This document shows positions 11,143-52,365 of a stretch of 64,000 bases of DNA, piece by piece; position 1 is the stretch's first letter; the number at the start of each line of letters is the position of its first letter. The stretch comes from Flaccisagitta enflata. Its lineage: Eukaryota > Chaetognatha > Sagittoidea > Aphragmophora. The translations under genes were made by a program, and so were the position numbers. A model generated the notes under the pieces. That model ran no database searches, had not been told where the DNA came from, and was given only the letters and a program-made list of their open reading frames with translations. Where the stretch lies: the NCBI GenBank assembly GCA_965153355.1, contig OZ231126.1, forward strand, positions 85,498,001-85,562,000, in the 5' to 3' direction.

Positions 11143-14100
11143 ATATTTGAATCAAACAGCGATGATTGGGTAATGCAGAAAGAGAGGTAAAAGATTGCTG
11201 AAGAAAAAGATGAACCAAGAAGCTCCCGGCGCTGGGTAATCTGGGGCCTGCGTGGGGCAGTCAGCAGGTGGCCATTGGCGGGTGGAGCCACTTGGCTGCA
11301 GGACTGCGCCAGCTGTGAGCAGAGGAGTCGCTTGCAAAATGGAGTCAGCTGCAAAGCAGAAATTTGTGCAAATATCAACCTGTGGGAGAATTGATGACAA
11401 AAGATTACAAGTGCAATGCATGAAGCTGAAAAGGGTGAATGTACAAATATCAAATTAGAGACTCAAGGAAGCCTTGAACCAACAGCATTGCAGCACTAAT
11501 CAGCTAAAAATATCAAATGCGCAAGAAAAAGGCTAAGCCTAGGCCTATGACATGCGAACCGTCGTGGGCGACCTTAATTCCATGAACAAACGCGTGAAAA
11601 AGCAAGAAGCAATCTGCCCAAATAATAAAAAGCGAGTGGGTGAGCCAGGCATGAGTCATGCTCACCTGCGCCATGCTGGCTAAAAGGCAGTAGTCAGAAT
11701 TACTAGGTGAAAAAGAGCAGAAGTCCATAAAAAAACTAGTCACCAAAATCATCAGCAGTGGCTGATATAGGCGAGATAATAATATTCCTAATGAGAAAAA
11801 ATGTAAGAAATAAGATGAATGCGTGAGCACAAATCATGGGTGGAAGGTGAGCCCAACTAGTACTCCTCACCATCGGTGGCAGGAGCCGCAGCTGGGCACC
11901 TGGCTGATGCAACAGCAGTAATTATAGACTCTAATATCAGAAGATAATCAGTAACTGTGCTCAGAGTAAAAACAGAATAAGTCAAACCACATGTTCTAAA
12001 CTGGGTGCCTTTGTGGCACCTGGGAAAAATATAAATGGCCGAATGAAGAAGACTGATATAAACAAACTCTGTCTATGGCGATGGCGATAATTCGATAATC
12101 ACGGCTGATATTCATCAGTGATGTTTGAAAATGATAATTAACGGCGCCAAGCTAATCAATGCCATAACAGTATTTTGAACAACATTAATGTGAACTACAT
12201 GAACATGAAATAGTTGAGTGATATCAGTGAATACAAAATCAGCACAAGCAAATCATGAGGAAATCGACGATGTTAAATGGCGTGGCTAACATCAGTCATA
12301 GCTGAAGCGCATAGAAGAAGGACAATTCAATAAGTGAACTGTCAAGGCAAAAGCAGACGACAACAACCACATCTATAAAACTGAGGTAGAAAGGCATGCT
12401 TTCTCTACTTTCTTAAGTACTGAAATATGGAGGGCACATATTAAGGAACAGATGGCACAAGAGGCAGTGAGTATGAACCATCACAGAAGATTTAGGCTTG
12501 CAGGGTGAAATGACAATTCATCAAAGCTTGAAATGGCCATGCAAGGCACAAGTGGAAAAGCAAACAAGAGCTGCAGCTTCTGTGCTTAATGCGGGTGGCA
12601 CGCCTTCATGCGGCGAGCTTAATCCCTGCCGTCAGAAATATTTCAGATTATCATGAAAAGTGTAGCCACGAGGCAGGCTGATGTGGCGACACAACAAAGC
12701 TGTACACATATCAGATTGCAGATGTCTGGGCATAACCGCTAGGCTAGGTAGTGGCGATGGCTGAGATAAGAAAAACTCATCGAAATAAGATCTGATGACA
12801 GTTTTAAACATAATGCATAGTGAAGAGCAGCAGTATCAAAGGAGAAATGGAAAACAAAAAAAAGCGAGCAAGAAAAGATTTGAAATAAATGGACTCAGCA
12901 GCCTAATGTGAAAGTGGAGAGAGCGCAGCAGCAGCTCCTTGACCTAGATCCAGTCCGGAAAGGTGAGTGGAAGCAAAAAGAAGCGCTTCCGCAGCATGGT
13001 TTTCTTGAAGCGAACTGCTGCAATAGAAACTGCGTCTGGCGCAAATCCATTCACGCGTGCGCGCTGCGACGCATAAATTTCGTGAGACAGCGGCGTTATT
13101 CCCGTGAAACAATAAAAATATATTATGTTTTCGCAATCGCGTCCATATTACAAATAGCACTATTAAAACATTTCGTTACAAATATTATATTTTCTGCTAT
13201 CAAAATACCATGATTGGTAAAATCACATTCGTTACTGTTCTGGCAGATCAATCATCGACTGCCTAAACACGATAAGAATTGCTTTCAATTTAACATCGTT
13301 AACCAGAAGGTGCTGACTGCGACTCTTTTAATGACGAATTTCACCAATAGTGTGGATGGCTTTGAAAAATGGGCGCCAAACTGGCGGCGATAACATCGTC
13401 AGTCAGCAGCGAGTTGAATGGTAACGCGACCTACCCAACAACCCGACTAACCGAGCGCCTTTGTGAGCCATTCGTTATGTATCGATGACCTGTCCCGGAT
13501 CGTGCTGACCGATTCGCCGGAAGCATATCGATCGGCGACTATACGGATCCGCGCCGATAGGCGAGGAGCGCCCATCGACTCGGCGAGCGGCACCGTCCAT
13601 ACAAGCCAGCGATAAATTCAAGCCATCTGTTTATGGCGACAAATCAGCATTCAAAACCAGATTTCTTGGCATTCGCTTTAGTGGAAGCAGCTTGCTGCTC
13701 AGCTCTGCCAGCGCTGATCAGGCTATGGGCACTGTCAGCCTGACAGTCCAGTGACTGGGCCCAATTGGCAGCTAAATGAGCGTGGCATAAGCTTGTAGTG
13801 AGTATGACGTTTGAAGGCGTACCAGCAAAGCTGATGGGTGCCTCTGCACAAAACTATTGACTTGCAAACCCAGTCAAACATATTCCCTAAAAGAATGTCA
13901 ATGAGGCCATCTAGCGCGCTCCCGATCGGCAGATGCCTGTGGAGCATGAAAAGCGACGCGCTAGCGAAATTCGATGACACTTCTGCTAGCGTACGCTAAA
14001 GCGACCTGCCAGTCCCAGGCCAGATTTCAACGTGTAAGGCGACAGCTAGCTCTGTCGCGCCTCAGCCAAAGCCGCCTCCCAACTGCAAAAAAACGAGAAA

Positions 14101-16480
14101 AAACAAGGCAGGGAGGCAGCGAGATCTCCAGATTGCGAGCCACTCGCCGCCGAGCAAGTAAGACCAAGGCATGGTTTACAGGCTATCACCATAGAAAAAT
14201 AATTATCCGCCATTAGCTATAGAGATCCAGACAGTTGAAGAAACAAATCTCCCATTAAATTAACTTGGTAGCTTTAGCATCAGCGACCAAAGCAAGGGAA
14301 AAGCATGGATCTTGGAAGTTCCCAGACCGACCAGAGGCAACCTGAGAGCATGGGGCTGATGGTGCCATCGCCTGACAGATTGTGTGTTAAGCACTGTCTG
14401 TGGCTGGGAAAAGAATCAGCTTCCCCCGATGTTTTAATAAAAAGGAACCCTTTAAGCTCGATTCTCAAGCGATGTGTGCTCGATTTATCACACCGAGTGT
14501 GTGAAACATTGAAGCAGTCGGGGTCCCCATATGCTGCTTTATGGCAAATAAACTGAAAGCTGGCCCAGTAGCTATGTGACAGCACATTAAGCCTGTTTAC
14601 TATATATGCTAAGTGAACTGCTGCTAAGAAGATTAAATGAGCTGGGCAGCTAAGGCAGGCGCGGAAAGAAATAAATAAAACAGAGTTTCTGCCAGTGAGA
14701 GTCGGCCTTGATTATCGGGGATGGGTCAAAGCGCTGAACAAAGGCAAAAAATCTTGGAAGCAGCAGAGAAAAGAAAAGTGGCAAAAGACAAATCGAAGGC
14801 TATTATCAATAGAGACCTAATGGTTTATGTGTAATTCTGTTATTTAAAATTGTCAAAAACAAAAAAAGAGAATATAACAGAGGGTGCACAGTGAGAGCAG
14901 ATATTTCCGTCTGGAAAGCTGAAATACGTAGACATCAACACAGTCTGAGTCTGCGTTAGGCCACAAAGTATTGCAAAAGGAACCAGCAGTGCTCAAAAAA
15001 CCAAGAACTCTCAATAAGAATATGGAAGAACTATTTTTGCGGAAAAGTAAAGCTATCATGAAAGAAAAGAAAAGCCATCATTTCTTGGACAAGATCAACT
15101 TCGATAATAAACAGAAAAGTTGCAGAAGTCTACCAGCAGGGGCCATGTGGAAAAGAAGAAGAGAAAAGAGCTGGAAGCATCATCACAGCACTCAGCAAAT
15201 AAGCAAGCTCAAAAAAACAGAAAAACCCAAGAGATGATATGAACAAATGAAACAAATGCAGCATCCTGCTGAGGGCTGGCACAGAAAAGAAGAATGTTAA
15301 AGCGGCTGGAGCAAATTAAAGCCCTGCAAGAAACAGGCGAATGGAAGTAAAATCAGAAAATGCAAATGTAACGAAAAATGAATGAGGCTAACTAAGGAAC
15401 TCACTTAGTAAGCAGCAATGCTGCCAAACGAACAAAAAACAAATACTCGATTTAGACAGGCTGCGGTGTGGGACAAACAGCCAAATATTAGAATACCAAA
15501 AGCTAATCAAACAGAAGAAGAAGAATAAAAATTACAACAAAGAAATGAAAAGAAAAGTAAAATTCTCGATAAAAAAGCCATCAAATCTGAAGCATATATG
15601 GGGCCCAGCTCTAAACAAGAAAATGAAAAAAATTAAAAATGACCTACAAAAATATTCAGAAAAGACATGAAACAGAACAATTGGGAAGCACAGATAATGG
15701 CAGCATGTTATGGGATTAAACCTGAAAAGGAAGACATAAGCTGGTGCCCAAGGTGGGCACAGCCACTGCGCGAACCAGCACCACGGCAAAGTATCCACGC
15801 CCTAATGTAAGCATAGCTATAGGCATGGAAGAAGAAGGCTGCAAATGAGCGGATAGTGTCCTTGAAGATTAACATAAATTTACAAAGCTTCAATATTTAT
15901 GCTTGCTATATGTCACGATGCTGCTCACTACATCTGGAAAACATCAGAAAAATGACAGATTGAAAAGGCGTGCTGCCTCGCATCAGGTGGGGGCGGGGCT
16001 GCTCGATGGTGGTTACACAAGAGGCTCGAGGCGCCCAAAAATACACAACCATGATAACGCAGATAAATAAGAAAAGAGCAATGCATGGTAAAAGACGTAA
16101 ATGAAATACAGGCACTGTTGGAAGAAGATGCAGCTGAAGCTAATATAATCAAAATTACAAGCTGCCTCACTGTGTGGGATCAGTATCAAGTACTGAAAAA
16201 GAGGCAGCGATGCGGGTGCGTAAAGTTACCCAGGCGACCAAACTATCCAGAAAGAGCGCAGCCACACCATTCCTCAAAGAACTAACAGCAATGGAAAAAT
16301 GTTTCCAATGAAGATGCTTTCTAATGAAGACCTGAATACAAGGAAGTCGTTATGCGAATCCGTATCGGATGAAAATCGATCGCAAATCGGATTAGCTGAG
16401 AGGCCAGGTCTGGGGCTGGGCCTCTGCCAGCGTCACGGCGCCCACGGCGTGGCACAGCTCATGTTCACGCGCACATAGTA
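11077..16480 (+). pseudogene. Decayed inverted copy of blocks A and B
   Basis: The plus strand here matches the minus strand of about 3,700-11,075 in the same order, with many small deletions. Anchors (right to left): 11,104 to 11,045; 11,715 to 10,138; 13,032 to 8,218; 13,149-13,195 to 8,068-8,020; 13,398-13,420 to 7,761-7,736; 14,985-15,075 to 5,660-5,565; 15,246 to 5,310; 15,797 to 4,590; 16,308 to 3,900; 16,430-16,470 to 3,735-3,705. About 7.4 kb on the left is squeezed into 5.4 kb on the right. No long frame survives. The decay contrasts sharply with the nearly open left arm. Confidence 0.8.
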
Positions 16481-16592
16481 GCATTATACAACCTATGGTA
16501 TGGGTGGACGGACTGACCGACCGATCAATGCTATAGCACGAGTTCATGGTGTTACTTGAATGTATGTTTGGGCTTGGTATATGTATCTACTC

Positions 16593-16712
16593 AAAAACTG
16601 TTTTTGTTTTTGTTTTTGTTTTTGTTTTTGTTTTTGTTTTTGTTTTTGTTTTTGTTTTGTTTTTGTTTTTGTTTTTGTTTTTGTTTTTGTTTTTGTTTTT
16701 TTTTTTTTTTTG
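16593..16712. repeat. (TTTTTG)n microsatellite
   Basis: Hexanucleotide and pentanucleotide T-runs with G, ending in a poly-T. It sits between the palindrome and the donor of the last recognised exon of the LACTB-like gene. Confidence 0.95.
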
Positions 16713-16734
16713 TTTGACCAAAAAGCTCACTCAC

Positions 16735-20356
<3,622 letters not shown>

Positions 20357-20976
20357 TGAAGTAGCTGCTAATGTTGTTGATTGTTGTTGAAAAAAAAAAA
20401 GAAACTGAAATTCAACGGGTAGTGAGCCTTTGAAGCAAAGTCAAGGAAATCAATCCAATTTAAGTTTTCTGTCGACGATCACCACTCGACCTGTGTTTCT
20501 GACTTATCGTTATCTCATTTTCCTATCTTAATGCATATCTCTCTCAAGATGATATGGACTCGGAGAAAAATTGGAAACTCGGAGAAAGATTGGAAACCAG
20601 GCCAAAATGTCATAATGTTTCACCAGCAACCCTTGAAAAACACTTAACTGTCATTGTCATAAATTGAGGGATGTTGATGAAGATATTCTTACTAGAAAAA
20701 AAGAATCAACTATTAGGCTAGATCGAGATGACGACTCTAGCCGTAATGTCGATTTCATAGAGTCATGAACAGAGAACGATGCATGGAGACTTGTTCTCGC
20801 AGGGATGGTTTGGTATTGACGATGACGAGGCATCGTTCGGAATAATTGCTATACTTTAAACAACAATGCGCAATTTAATCATACTTTGACACGGATTTAA
20901 ACGGTCAGATTATGGGTAAAAAAATGCGATAAAAAGATCAACATTTCGTTGTGTAGTAGTGACGAATTAAAACATA
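20357..20976. other. Intergenic, divergent spacer
   Basis: AT-rich sequence between the 5' side of the LACTB-like gene (minus) and the WAP gene (plus). Promoters of both genes may be here or just to the right. No motif can be assigned. Confidence 0.4.
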
Positions 20977-21326
20977 CAGTGGGAACCCGATTTAACGACC
21001 CTGAAAGGACTTAGGATATTTGGTCGTTAAATCCGAATGTTGTTAAATCGAATTTCTGATTTTCTCCTATTCATTAAAACTGCTTCATGAGCAAGTAAGA
21101 CTAGCATCAGTTTCTTATTGATTATCATTTAACGACCCTGAAGGGACTTGTGATATTTGATCGTTAAATCCAAATGTTGTTAAATCGAATTTCTTATTTT
21201 CTCCTATTCATTAAAACTGTTTCATGAGCAATTAAGACTAGCATCAGTTTCTCATTGATTATCACAGTTTTCAAGCATTTATGCAAATGGTCAACAAACA
21301 TAGAAAGCTAAAGAGCTAATAGAAAT

Positions 21327-21383
<57 letters not shown>

Positions 21384-22020
21384 AAGACAAATAAACAAAA
21401 CAGTCAGCCTTGTAAAAACTCACAACAGCAGGTAAAAGAAGAAGTATAAGATACCATAAGTAATTTGTGAGATAAAAAATATCATTAAAAAAATAGCTGA
21501 TTTTGATTTAAATTTTGTTGCGTGCACGCAACTCTATGACCTGCTCTGTCTGTCTGTCAGTCGGTCGGTCAGTCAGTCATTTAGTCTCTTAGTCTTTTAG
21601 TCTTATGGTCTTAACGACTGCACGCGACTGTAAGGTGTTGGCCTTGTTTCAATAAAAAGTTAATCTACTAATGATAATTTCATCTTTTTGTTCACAGTTT
21701 TTTTATTGTTAAGCTGTTATTTTGTTCACTTTTGTGTTTAAAGTCTTAGTTTAATATATAAAAATGATATATCAAAGATTCAATGAAAATTCAAAATAAA
21801 AAAATCACTTAAATAAAATGTCAATGTCACTAAATTGAGGAAAAATTTCCTAAGGACGTGAAAATAGTGACTTTAAATCAGGTTTGGCTGTTATATCAGG
21901 TGTCGTTAAATCAGGTAAAATTAGCACTACAAAAGCCTGCAAAAATTTGGGACCAAAGAAACTTGGATGTTAAATCCGAAATGTCGTTTAATCAGGTGAC
22001 GAAAAGGCGGTAGTCCACTG
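20977..22020. mobile_element. TA-flanked non-autonomous Tc1/mariner/pogo-like element
   Basis: Left end CAGTGGGAACCCGATTTAAC at 20,977 after TA. Right end ...CCACTG at 22,020 before TA, and its inverse, CAGTGGACTACCGCC...TTAAACGAC, shares the inverted terminus. Inside are two near-identical copies of about 135 bp (20,992-21,126 and 21,127-21,262), an (ACAG)n tract at 21,329-21,381 and a nested GTCGCG-family repeat (21,518-21,652). No transposase was seen. Confidence 0.65.
21518..21652 (+). mobile_element. GTCGCG-family repeat nested in the pogo-like element
   Basis: Starts tgcgtgcacgcaactctatg and ends gcgactgtaaggtgttggccttgtt, the same two ends as the other copies. It contains a ggtcagtc run. 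Confidence 0.7.
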
Positions 22021-22107
22021 TAGATACTTTTGTTGTGACAGTTTGTTTTTATATCTATAAAGAACTGACACTATAGATTGCTCTACCATATGATCCATTT
22101 TTCATCC

Positions 22108-22170
22108 ATCAGATGGTTCCCAATCCTACTCCAACACCAACTAGTTCCGTAACTCGTCAACGGTCGCATT
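22108..22170 (+). pseudogene. Partial duplicate of the first visible WAP-gene exon
   Basis: After a cag, the sequence ATGGTTCCCAATCCTACTCC...AACTAGTTCCGT repeats the start of the exon at 22,276 (GTGGTGCCCACTCC...). It then breaks off at a C-rich tract (22,171-22,230). It has no WAP cysteines and is probably a dead exon duplicate. Confidence 0.6.
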
Positions 22171-22232
22171 TTCACCCCCCCCCCTTCCCCCCTTTCCCTC
22201 CCTTCCCCCCCTTTCCCCCTCCCCCCCCCTGG
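22171..22232. repeat. C-rich low-complexity tract
   Basis: Runs of C interrupted by TT. It precedes the acceptor of the first WAP-gene exon. Confidence 0.9.
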
Positions 22233-22275
22233 CTGCGATCAAAACGTAACCCTGCATGACATGTTCTTACATTAG

Positions 22276-43033
<20,758 letters not shown>

Positions 43034-43039
43034 AAGAAC

Positions 43040-43330
43040 AGGTCGCCCGAGGGCAATATGTGGTCAGCGATACCCTTTGCCCTGCTTAGTATGATTGTGA
43101 CTGTAGGTGATGGTTAGCAGGGCAGCGGCCCTGAAGGGGACAATGTCCTGTAGAACACAGGGGGACTTTCATTCGTTTGTTTGTTTGTTGAAGCCTCAAG
43201 GCTAAGATTTAAGCCTTGAGGCGGGGATTAAAGCCTTGAGGATAGGACTCCAGCCTCCACGCTGATTTGAGCCTTGAAGCTGGGATTTTAGCCTCTGGGC
43301 GGATGCTTCAGCCTTAAGGCTGGAAAATCT
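43040..43330. mobile_element. GCAGCGGCCCC-family fragment
   Basis: agcagggcagcggccctgaa with aatgtcctgtagaacacagg at 43,118-43,162, preceded by the flank gtggtcagcgataccctttg with ccctgctta. Tandem units gccttgaggc-/attt follow at 43,190-43,325. Confidence 0.6.
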
Positions 43331-43565
43331 TTGAAAATGTTTCACTCAAAAAAAGTTTTAACCGGTTTTTGTATCTGTTTTATCAACGAAAAGAAAGATG
43401 CGTCTTTTTTTTTTATACGCGTGGTATTGGCCATTACTTGGCCTTGTTTCAGTGCATCTTCTTCTGAGTGTGCATCTTTTGCCGTCTGGTCGTACTGCTT
43501 GTCTGTTTTTGTTATTCAATCCCTGTCTCTCTGTGTCTCTGTCTTTGAGTGTGTGTGTGTCTTTG

Positions 43566-43566
<1 letters not shown>

Positions 43567-43620
<54 letters not shown>
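43567..43620. repeat. (CT)n microsatellite
   Basis: Simple repeat. The surrounding 43,330-44,260 region shows no gene, only short cacgactaaaaaa repeat ends at 43,735-43,760 and 43,850-43,870. Confidence 0.9.
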
Positions 43621-43621
<1 letters not shown>

Positions 43622-44270
43622 AAACCCTTCCTCACACAGCCAATCACACAACTACACCATCTCAAAGTCTTCAATGAGCGTTTATTAACTACTCAACTCT
43701 ATCGTGATGGACCAACGATCCAACGGACTGATGGAGTCGCAAGTCCACGACTAAAAAAAGCTATTTCATACTTTCCAATCGGGCATGACCATACCAACGG
43801 ACGGACCAATGGACCAACAGACCGACACATGGACAAAGCCTCTTAGAGAGTCGCCAGTCCGTGACTAAAAAAGTATGCTGACAAGTAACTGCGATCTCAA
43901 AATTGAATGATCCCTCACTAATGGTATTTATGGGTTGTTTCGGTCTAACAAATCTCGTTGGATCTAACCAATCAGAATGAAAAATGGTCAACAGCAGAGA
44001 CCTATTAATGAAATTTTATTGCCATGAACAGCGATAAACTTCACGTACCTTGAGGAAATGGCAAACAAAAAAGAAACAGAAAAAGATTTGGTAGAGAATA
44101 TTGAAAGCAACTTTAAAGCGTGTCAGAATTGCTAGTTTATAGCGTATCAGAATTGCTAGTGTAAGAATTGTAGACTAGTTGATAAAGACTAGATAGTTTA
44201 TAGATGTGAAATTGTTGTACATAAGTATCACTAAGGGACATTTGTCGAGAGAGCAAAAGTTTGATGGTGC

Positions 44271-44317
<47 letters not shown>

Positions 44318-44375
44318 GCTGTTGTTGTTGTGGTTGTGGTTGTGGTTGTGGTTGTGGTTGTGGTTGTGGTTGTGG

Positions 44376-44406
<31 letters not shown>

Positions 44407-44429
44407 AAATGTTGCTGATGATGATGATA

Positions 44430-44526
<97 letters not shown>

Positions 44527-44533
44527 GGATGAT
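44271..44533. repeat. (TTG)n / (TGG)n then (GAT)n compound microsatellite
   Basis: TTG units to 44,330, GTGGTT units to 44,380, TTG again to 44,406, and GAT from 44,414 to 44,533. Not coding. Confidence 0.95.
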
Positions 44534-45233
44534 GTTTTCGTCGCCTTTAATTTCCGCTCTCGTATCTGCTATTGTCACCGATTTTGTTAATATCGTGTGC
44601 CATTGTATCGTACTCGCACTTCCATAGTCATTAAATCAATTTGTCAATGCTGTGGTTGGGCGCTTCGCATAGCAAAAAATTTGATTTTCTTCTCAACTTG
44701 CTTACCCAATATGGAGTGAAAATAACCATAAAGATGACCATAAAGATTTCCTTTTCTTAAAATTCCTTCATCTTTTTTTTTTGTTTTGGCCTTAAAGTTT
44801 CCTCAGATTTCCCAAAATTCAGCAAAATCCTGTGTAGTCTTGTTACAAAAGGAACAATTGTTAGTTTTAGAAAATCATGATATTTGTAAAAATGGATTAA
44901 AATATCAGAGGATAAGTTATGAAAGAGCTTGTGAAAAGGCAGATTAACGATTCTTTAAAGAGCAGAAATTTGTAAAAGCTAATTCAAAGAAGATCAGCAT
45001 ATTTTTTTATCCCACTGCAATATACAAAAACAATTTTCTAGAAAACGGAAGATGAACGATTTTTGATAAAAGAAAAATAGTAAGGTACCTAGAATTAACC
45101 ACTCCACATTAGGCAAAGAGGATGAAAAGAAATAAGCAACTTTTGGTATGTGAAGCACCCAAATGCTGTGGCCATGTGGTTGTTATTATCTTTGCGATTG
45201 TTGTTGCTGATCTGTCACATAGATTGTTGTTCC
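44534..45233. other. Downstream region of the Quiver-like gene
   Basis: AT-rich. It should hold the 3' untranslated region and polyadenylation site of the minus-strand gene ending at 45,234. No other gene was seen. Confidence 0.45.
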
Positions 45234-48506
<3,273 letters not shown>

Positions 48507-48960
48507 TATTAATTGAACTACAAGCGCGGATCTGATTGAATAGGTGCTCCGTCCGCCGATGAATAATGGACAACTTGCGTCTCTCCACCTTTTTTTTCCC
48601 GCACACTCATCAAGTTAAACATTTTTTCTATGATAAAAAAAGGAGAGAAAAAACAGATTAAGGTGCCATCAAAATTACATTCAAGCACTTGAGAGATGAA
48701 AGCGTGAAAATAAACCTGTATGATCTGTGTTTAGCAATTTTTGACTGTTTTTTTTTTAGTTCCAAGTTTTAGTCTATTTGTGCCTGACCTTCAGGCCTTT
48801 TTTTAACTGAATCAAAGGGGATAAAAAGTTTCAAGCCGGGTCAGAAATGAGTTGATCAAGTAAGTTTGATTCAAATCATTTACTACAATCGGACATTTTT
48901 CAGTATTATTCAGTCTTTTCCAGTAAAGAAGACTGAGTAGTTTCGCATTCCTGAGTGAAA
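48507..48960. other. 5' side of the Quiver-like gene
   Basis: No coding feature recognised. The promoter of the minus-strand Quiver-like gene may be here. Confidence 0.35.
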
Positions 48961-48964
48961 CCCA

Positions 48965-49153
48965 AACAAGGCCGGATACACGGCTACCCCAGTCGCGTGT
49001 GGGTGGGCAGGGGCCGTATTTGAGGTCACTTGATCATTTGGGCAGGAGCAGTGAGGCCAAAGACCGCAAAAAAACAAAAAACAAAAAAGTAAAGTGTGAC
49101 GGATGGACGGACCGACAAAGCGGGGTGTAGAGTCGCGTAGCACGCGACTGAAA
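48965..49153 (-). mobile_element. GTCGCG-family repeat, second subtype
   Basis: Starts aacaaggccggatacacggc and ends gtagagtcgcgtagcacgcg act. It contains gggtgggcaggggccgtatt and gggcaggagcagtgagg. Confidence 0.75.
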
Positions 49154-50330
49154 ATTAACCTGTCTTGAATTATACGTTAGCCGTTATTGTTCGTGGTAGA
49201 TTTCTTTTTTATTTGATGGACATTTACATCGGACGTTTTAAGTTACTAACGCGATCCATTAATATGGTAATGAGTTTTGTCGAACCGATAAAGAGGAACT
49301 TTGAGATAAGGAGTGGGAATACAAGAACCAGACCAAGTATAGAATCAATGAATCAAGTGTATAATTGTATGATTAGATGGTCTTCGGGCGCAGCCAATGA
49401 CTTTTTTACGGCTATCACGAGTCTTGATGAACGCTTTTAACGATCGAGGAGGAGCTGGAGAAATAAATAAGATCTCGTTTGACGGCGAAGACGATCTCTT
49501 CTTTTCCCGGATATGATTCGCATAAATGTAAGTTTGTTGCTTTTAGTTTGTCTGCCAGGAAAATTGGCATGATGACTAGATTTGTTTGCCTGGGCAATAG
49601 TACACGTACGGGAGTTGTGGGGCCAGATTGGCTGGAAATGGTCGGGTTTATTCTTGTGCATCCGGACAACAACCTAATTATAATGCCAAATGGCCAAAAT
49701 GACCATTATCTGACATTTTTACCACAACCAGCTTCTATCGGTCATGAAGGGGTGAAGGCCATGAACAAAATCAATCATATGGCCATAAAACTTGGCAAAT
49801 TTTGTTGTTAATACGCTCAAAGACAAACCCAACTGTTACCAGCTGATCTGGCTCCAAAAGTGTTATATGACACATTCTCCTCTGAACGTTTCATGTAGAA
49901 AATTTGATTGACCGTTTTTGGCAACGTTACATTTTACAAACGCGGTGGGAAAAAGGAATGTCTCAACCATTAAGGTACTAATTGTAACTTGTTTTCTGCC
50001 TCTTGACTTTTTTTTCTTGTTTTTAATGTCATGGTAGTTTCGATCGTTAACTAAGAAAGGAGAAGACTTTTTGCGTCGTCGCTTTATGTTAGATATCATA
50101 GACTTTGACGTGATGAATTGTTTCACATAGTCATATTTTTTTCTATCATTAAAATCGTCATCACGCTTCGTGAATTTGCGTTTGAATCAGCCAAGTTTCA
50201 ATTTTCATGGTCCATCTCAGCTTTTGATATTTACTTGATTCATCTCCCCAATGAATTTGTAGAAGTGGGAAACACACCACTCTGGGTCATTCTGTCTCTG
50301 TGTCTGTCTGTCAGCCTCTTTTTCGTTCTT
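49154..50330. other. Repeat-poor region without a recognised gene
   Basis: Several frames of 70-110 codons overlap on both strands around 49,165-49,811 (plus: MNYTLAVIV... and MTAKTISSF...; minus: MLSGCTRINP...). None has a recognisable domain or a convincing pair of splice sites. It is one of the few stretches with no repeats and may hide a short exon. Confidence 0.35.
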
Positions 50331-50339
50331 GTTCTTGTT

Positions 50340-50537
<198 letters not shown>

Positions 50538-50979
50538 TTCCCATTTTTTGCTTTCTGTCCATTTTTGTCATTCCTTTGGAACAGGAATATATATTTTTTT
50601 TCTCATTTGAATCTCTTTGTAAATTTATCTTTTCAAAGCTGAAAGAGAAACAAAGCTGTTTAAGAAATAAGTTTCGACGCTGCGTGCGAATCTATGGCAA
50701 GGTGACCTAGACAACAAAATGAGGGTGAGCCCATTGGGTGCTTCACTGAGCCCATGGCATGATTTCTGTAGCCTGGGCATTGCACAAGAGGGTGACCGTT
50801 TTTGTCCCAATCATTTAATCTGCTTTCTTACCGATGTCAAAGTTAAAAGAATTTTAATCCAAATGATTTTATCGTTGCTAAAACGGTTTTTGTTAATATA
50901 TAATGACCCAAAGATTTTCACCTAAAAATCTTTGTTTAAAATTTCCCTGTCTAATGCTTTTAAAGTGATCATAATTGAA

Positions 50980-51183
50980 AGGACTCTACACCCCGCTTTG
51001 TCCGTCGGACGGTCGGTCGGTCGGTCGGTCGGTCGGTCGGTCGGTTGGTCTGTCACACTTTACTTTTTTTATGATTTTTATTTTTTGACCTCACTGCTCC
51101 TGCCCAAATGGTCCAGTGACCTCAAACATGGCCCCTGCCCACCCGCACGCGACTTCGGTAGCCGTGTATCCGGCCTTGTTTTT
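50980..51183 (+). mobile_element. GTCGCG-family repeat, second subtype, left palindrome worn
   Basis: actctacaccccgctttgtc, then a (GGTC)n run of about nine units. It ends ccgtgtatccggccttgttt. The terminal GTCGCG hairpin is replaced by attgaaagg. Confidence 0.7.
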
Positions 51184-51325
51184 TTAACAGTGAACGGTGT
51201 GAAAACTTTGACACTGATGTGCGCATTCATTCATTTTTCCTTTTTATTCGGCAATTTCGATAGAAATGTCCAGCTTGTCAAGCCAGGTTTTGTTGTGCTG
51301 CAGATCTAGGTTAAGAAGGAGAGAA

Positions 51326-51488
51326 AGAAAAACAAGGCCGGATACACGGCAATCCAGTCGCGGACGGTTGGGCAGGAGCAGTAGCGCAAACACCGCTCGC
51401 AATTCAGAAATATTTCGGACGGACCGATGGACCTACCGACGGACCGACCGACACGGCAAGGTGCAGAGTCGCGTGTCCGCGACTAAAA
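51326..51488 (-). mobile_element. GTCGCG-family repeat, second subtype
   Basis: Starts aacaaggccggatacacggc and ends gcagagtcgcgtgtccgcga ctaaaaa. Confidence 0.75.
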
Positions 51489-51615
51489 ATGGCTCCAAAC
51501 CCGGCAAATTGGTTTAAAACCATGGAATTCGTCTCGCTGAATGAAGTGAATTGTCATGTCCCAAGATAAGTTCTAATTTTGAGAGGAAGAAACAAGAATA
51601 TCGTCACTTTTCTCT

Positions 51616-52040
<425 letters not shown>

Positions 52041-52365
52041 GTCCGTTCCGATTTGGATCCCCTTAATTAGATCAGTTCAGATCATTCAACGATCGACCAC
52101 TTTGTTTCTACTTTTCATTGTTTAAAACATATTTCCATAAACGAGTTTTTCCGGAAAGTCTTTCAGAAGATAAGATGGCGCGTTGGGTGGGGCAGAGAAA
52201 GGGAGGGTCCTGATTTTGACACTACCTGGCTGACCTAACTTACAACAACCAACATGCCTAAATGACTGCTCGTAGCAAATCATACGATCCGTGAAGGACG
52301 TGGTTTATTCCAACGGCTTGCAAATCTTTGTATCAACAAACTCGAACAAGAAAAAAGTAACACTT

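Noticed and set aside
11152-11830. Minus-strand ORFs right of the palindrome centre
   Set aside because: They are chance frames antisense to the decayed inverted copy.
8020-13195. Inverted 45-bp match that could be the ends of a 5.2-kb transposon
   Set aside because: Matches continue both inside and outside these positions, so they are just a well-preserved part of the larger palindrome.
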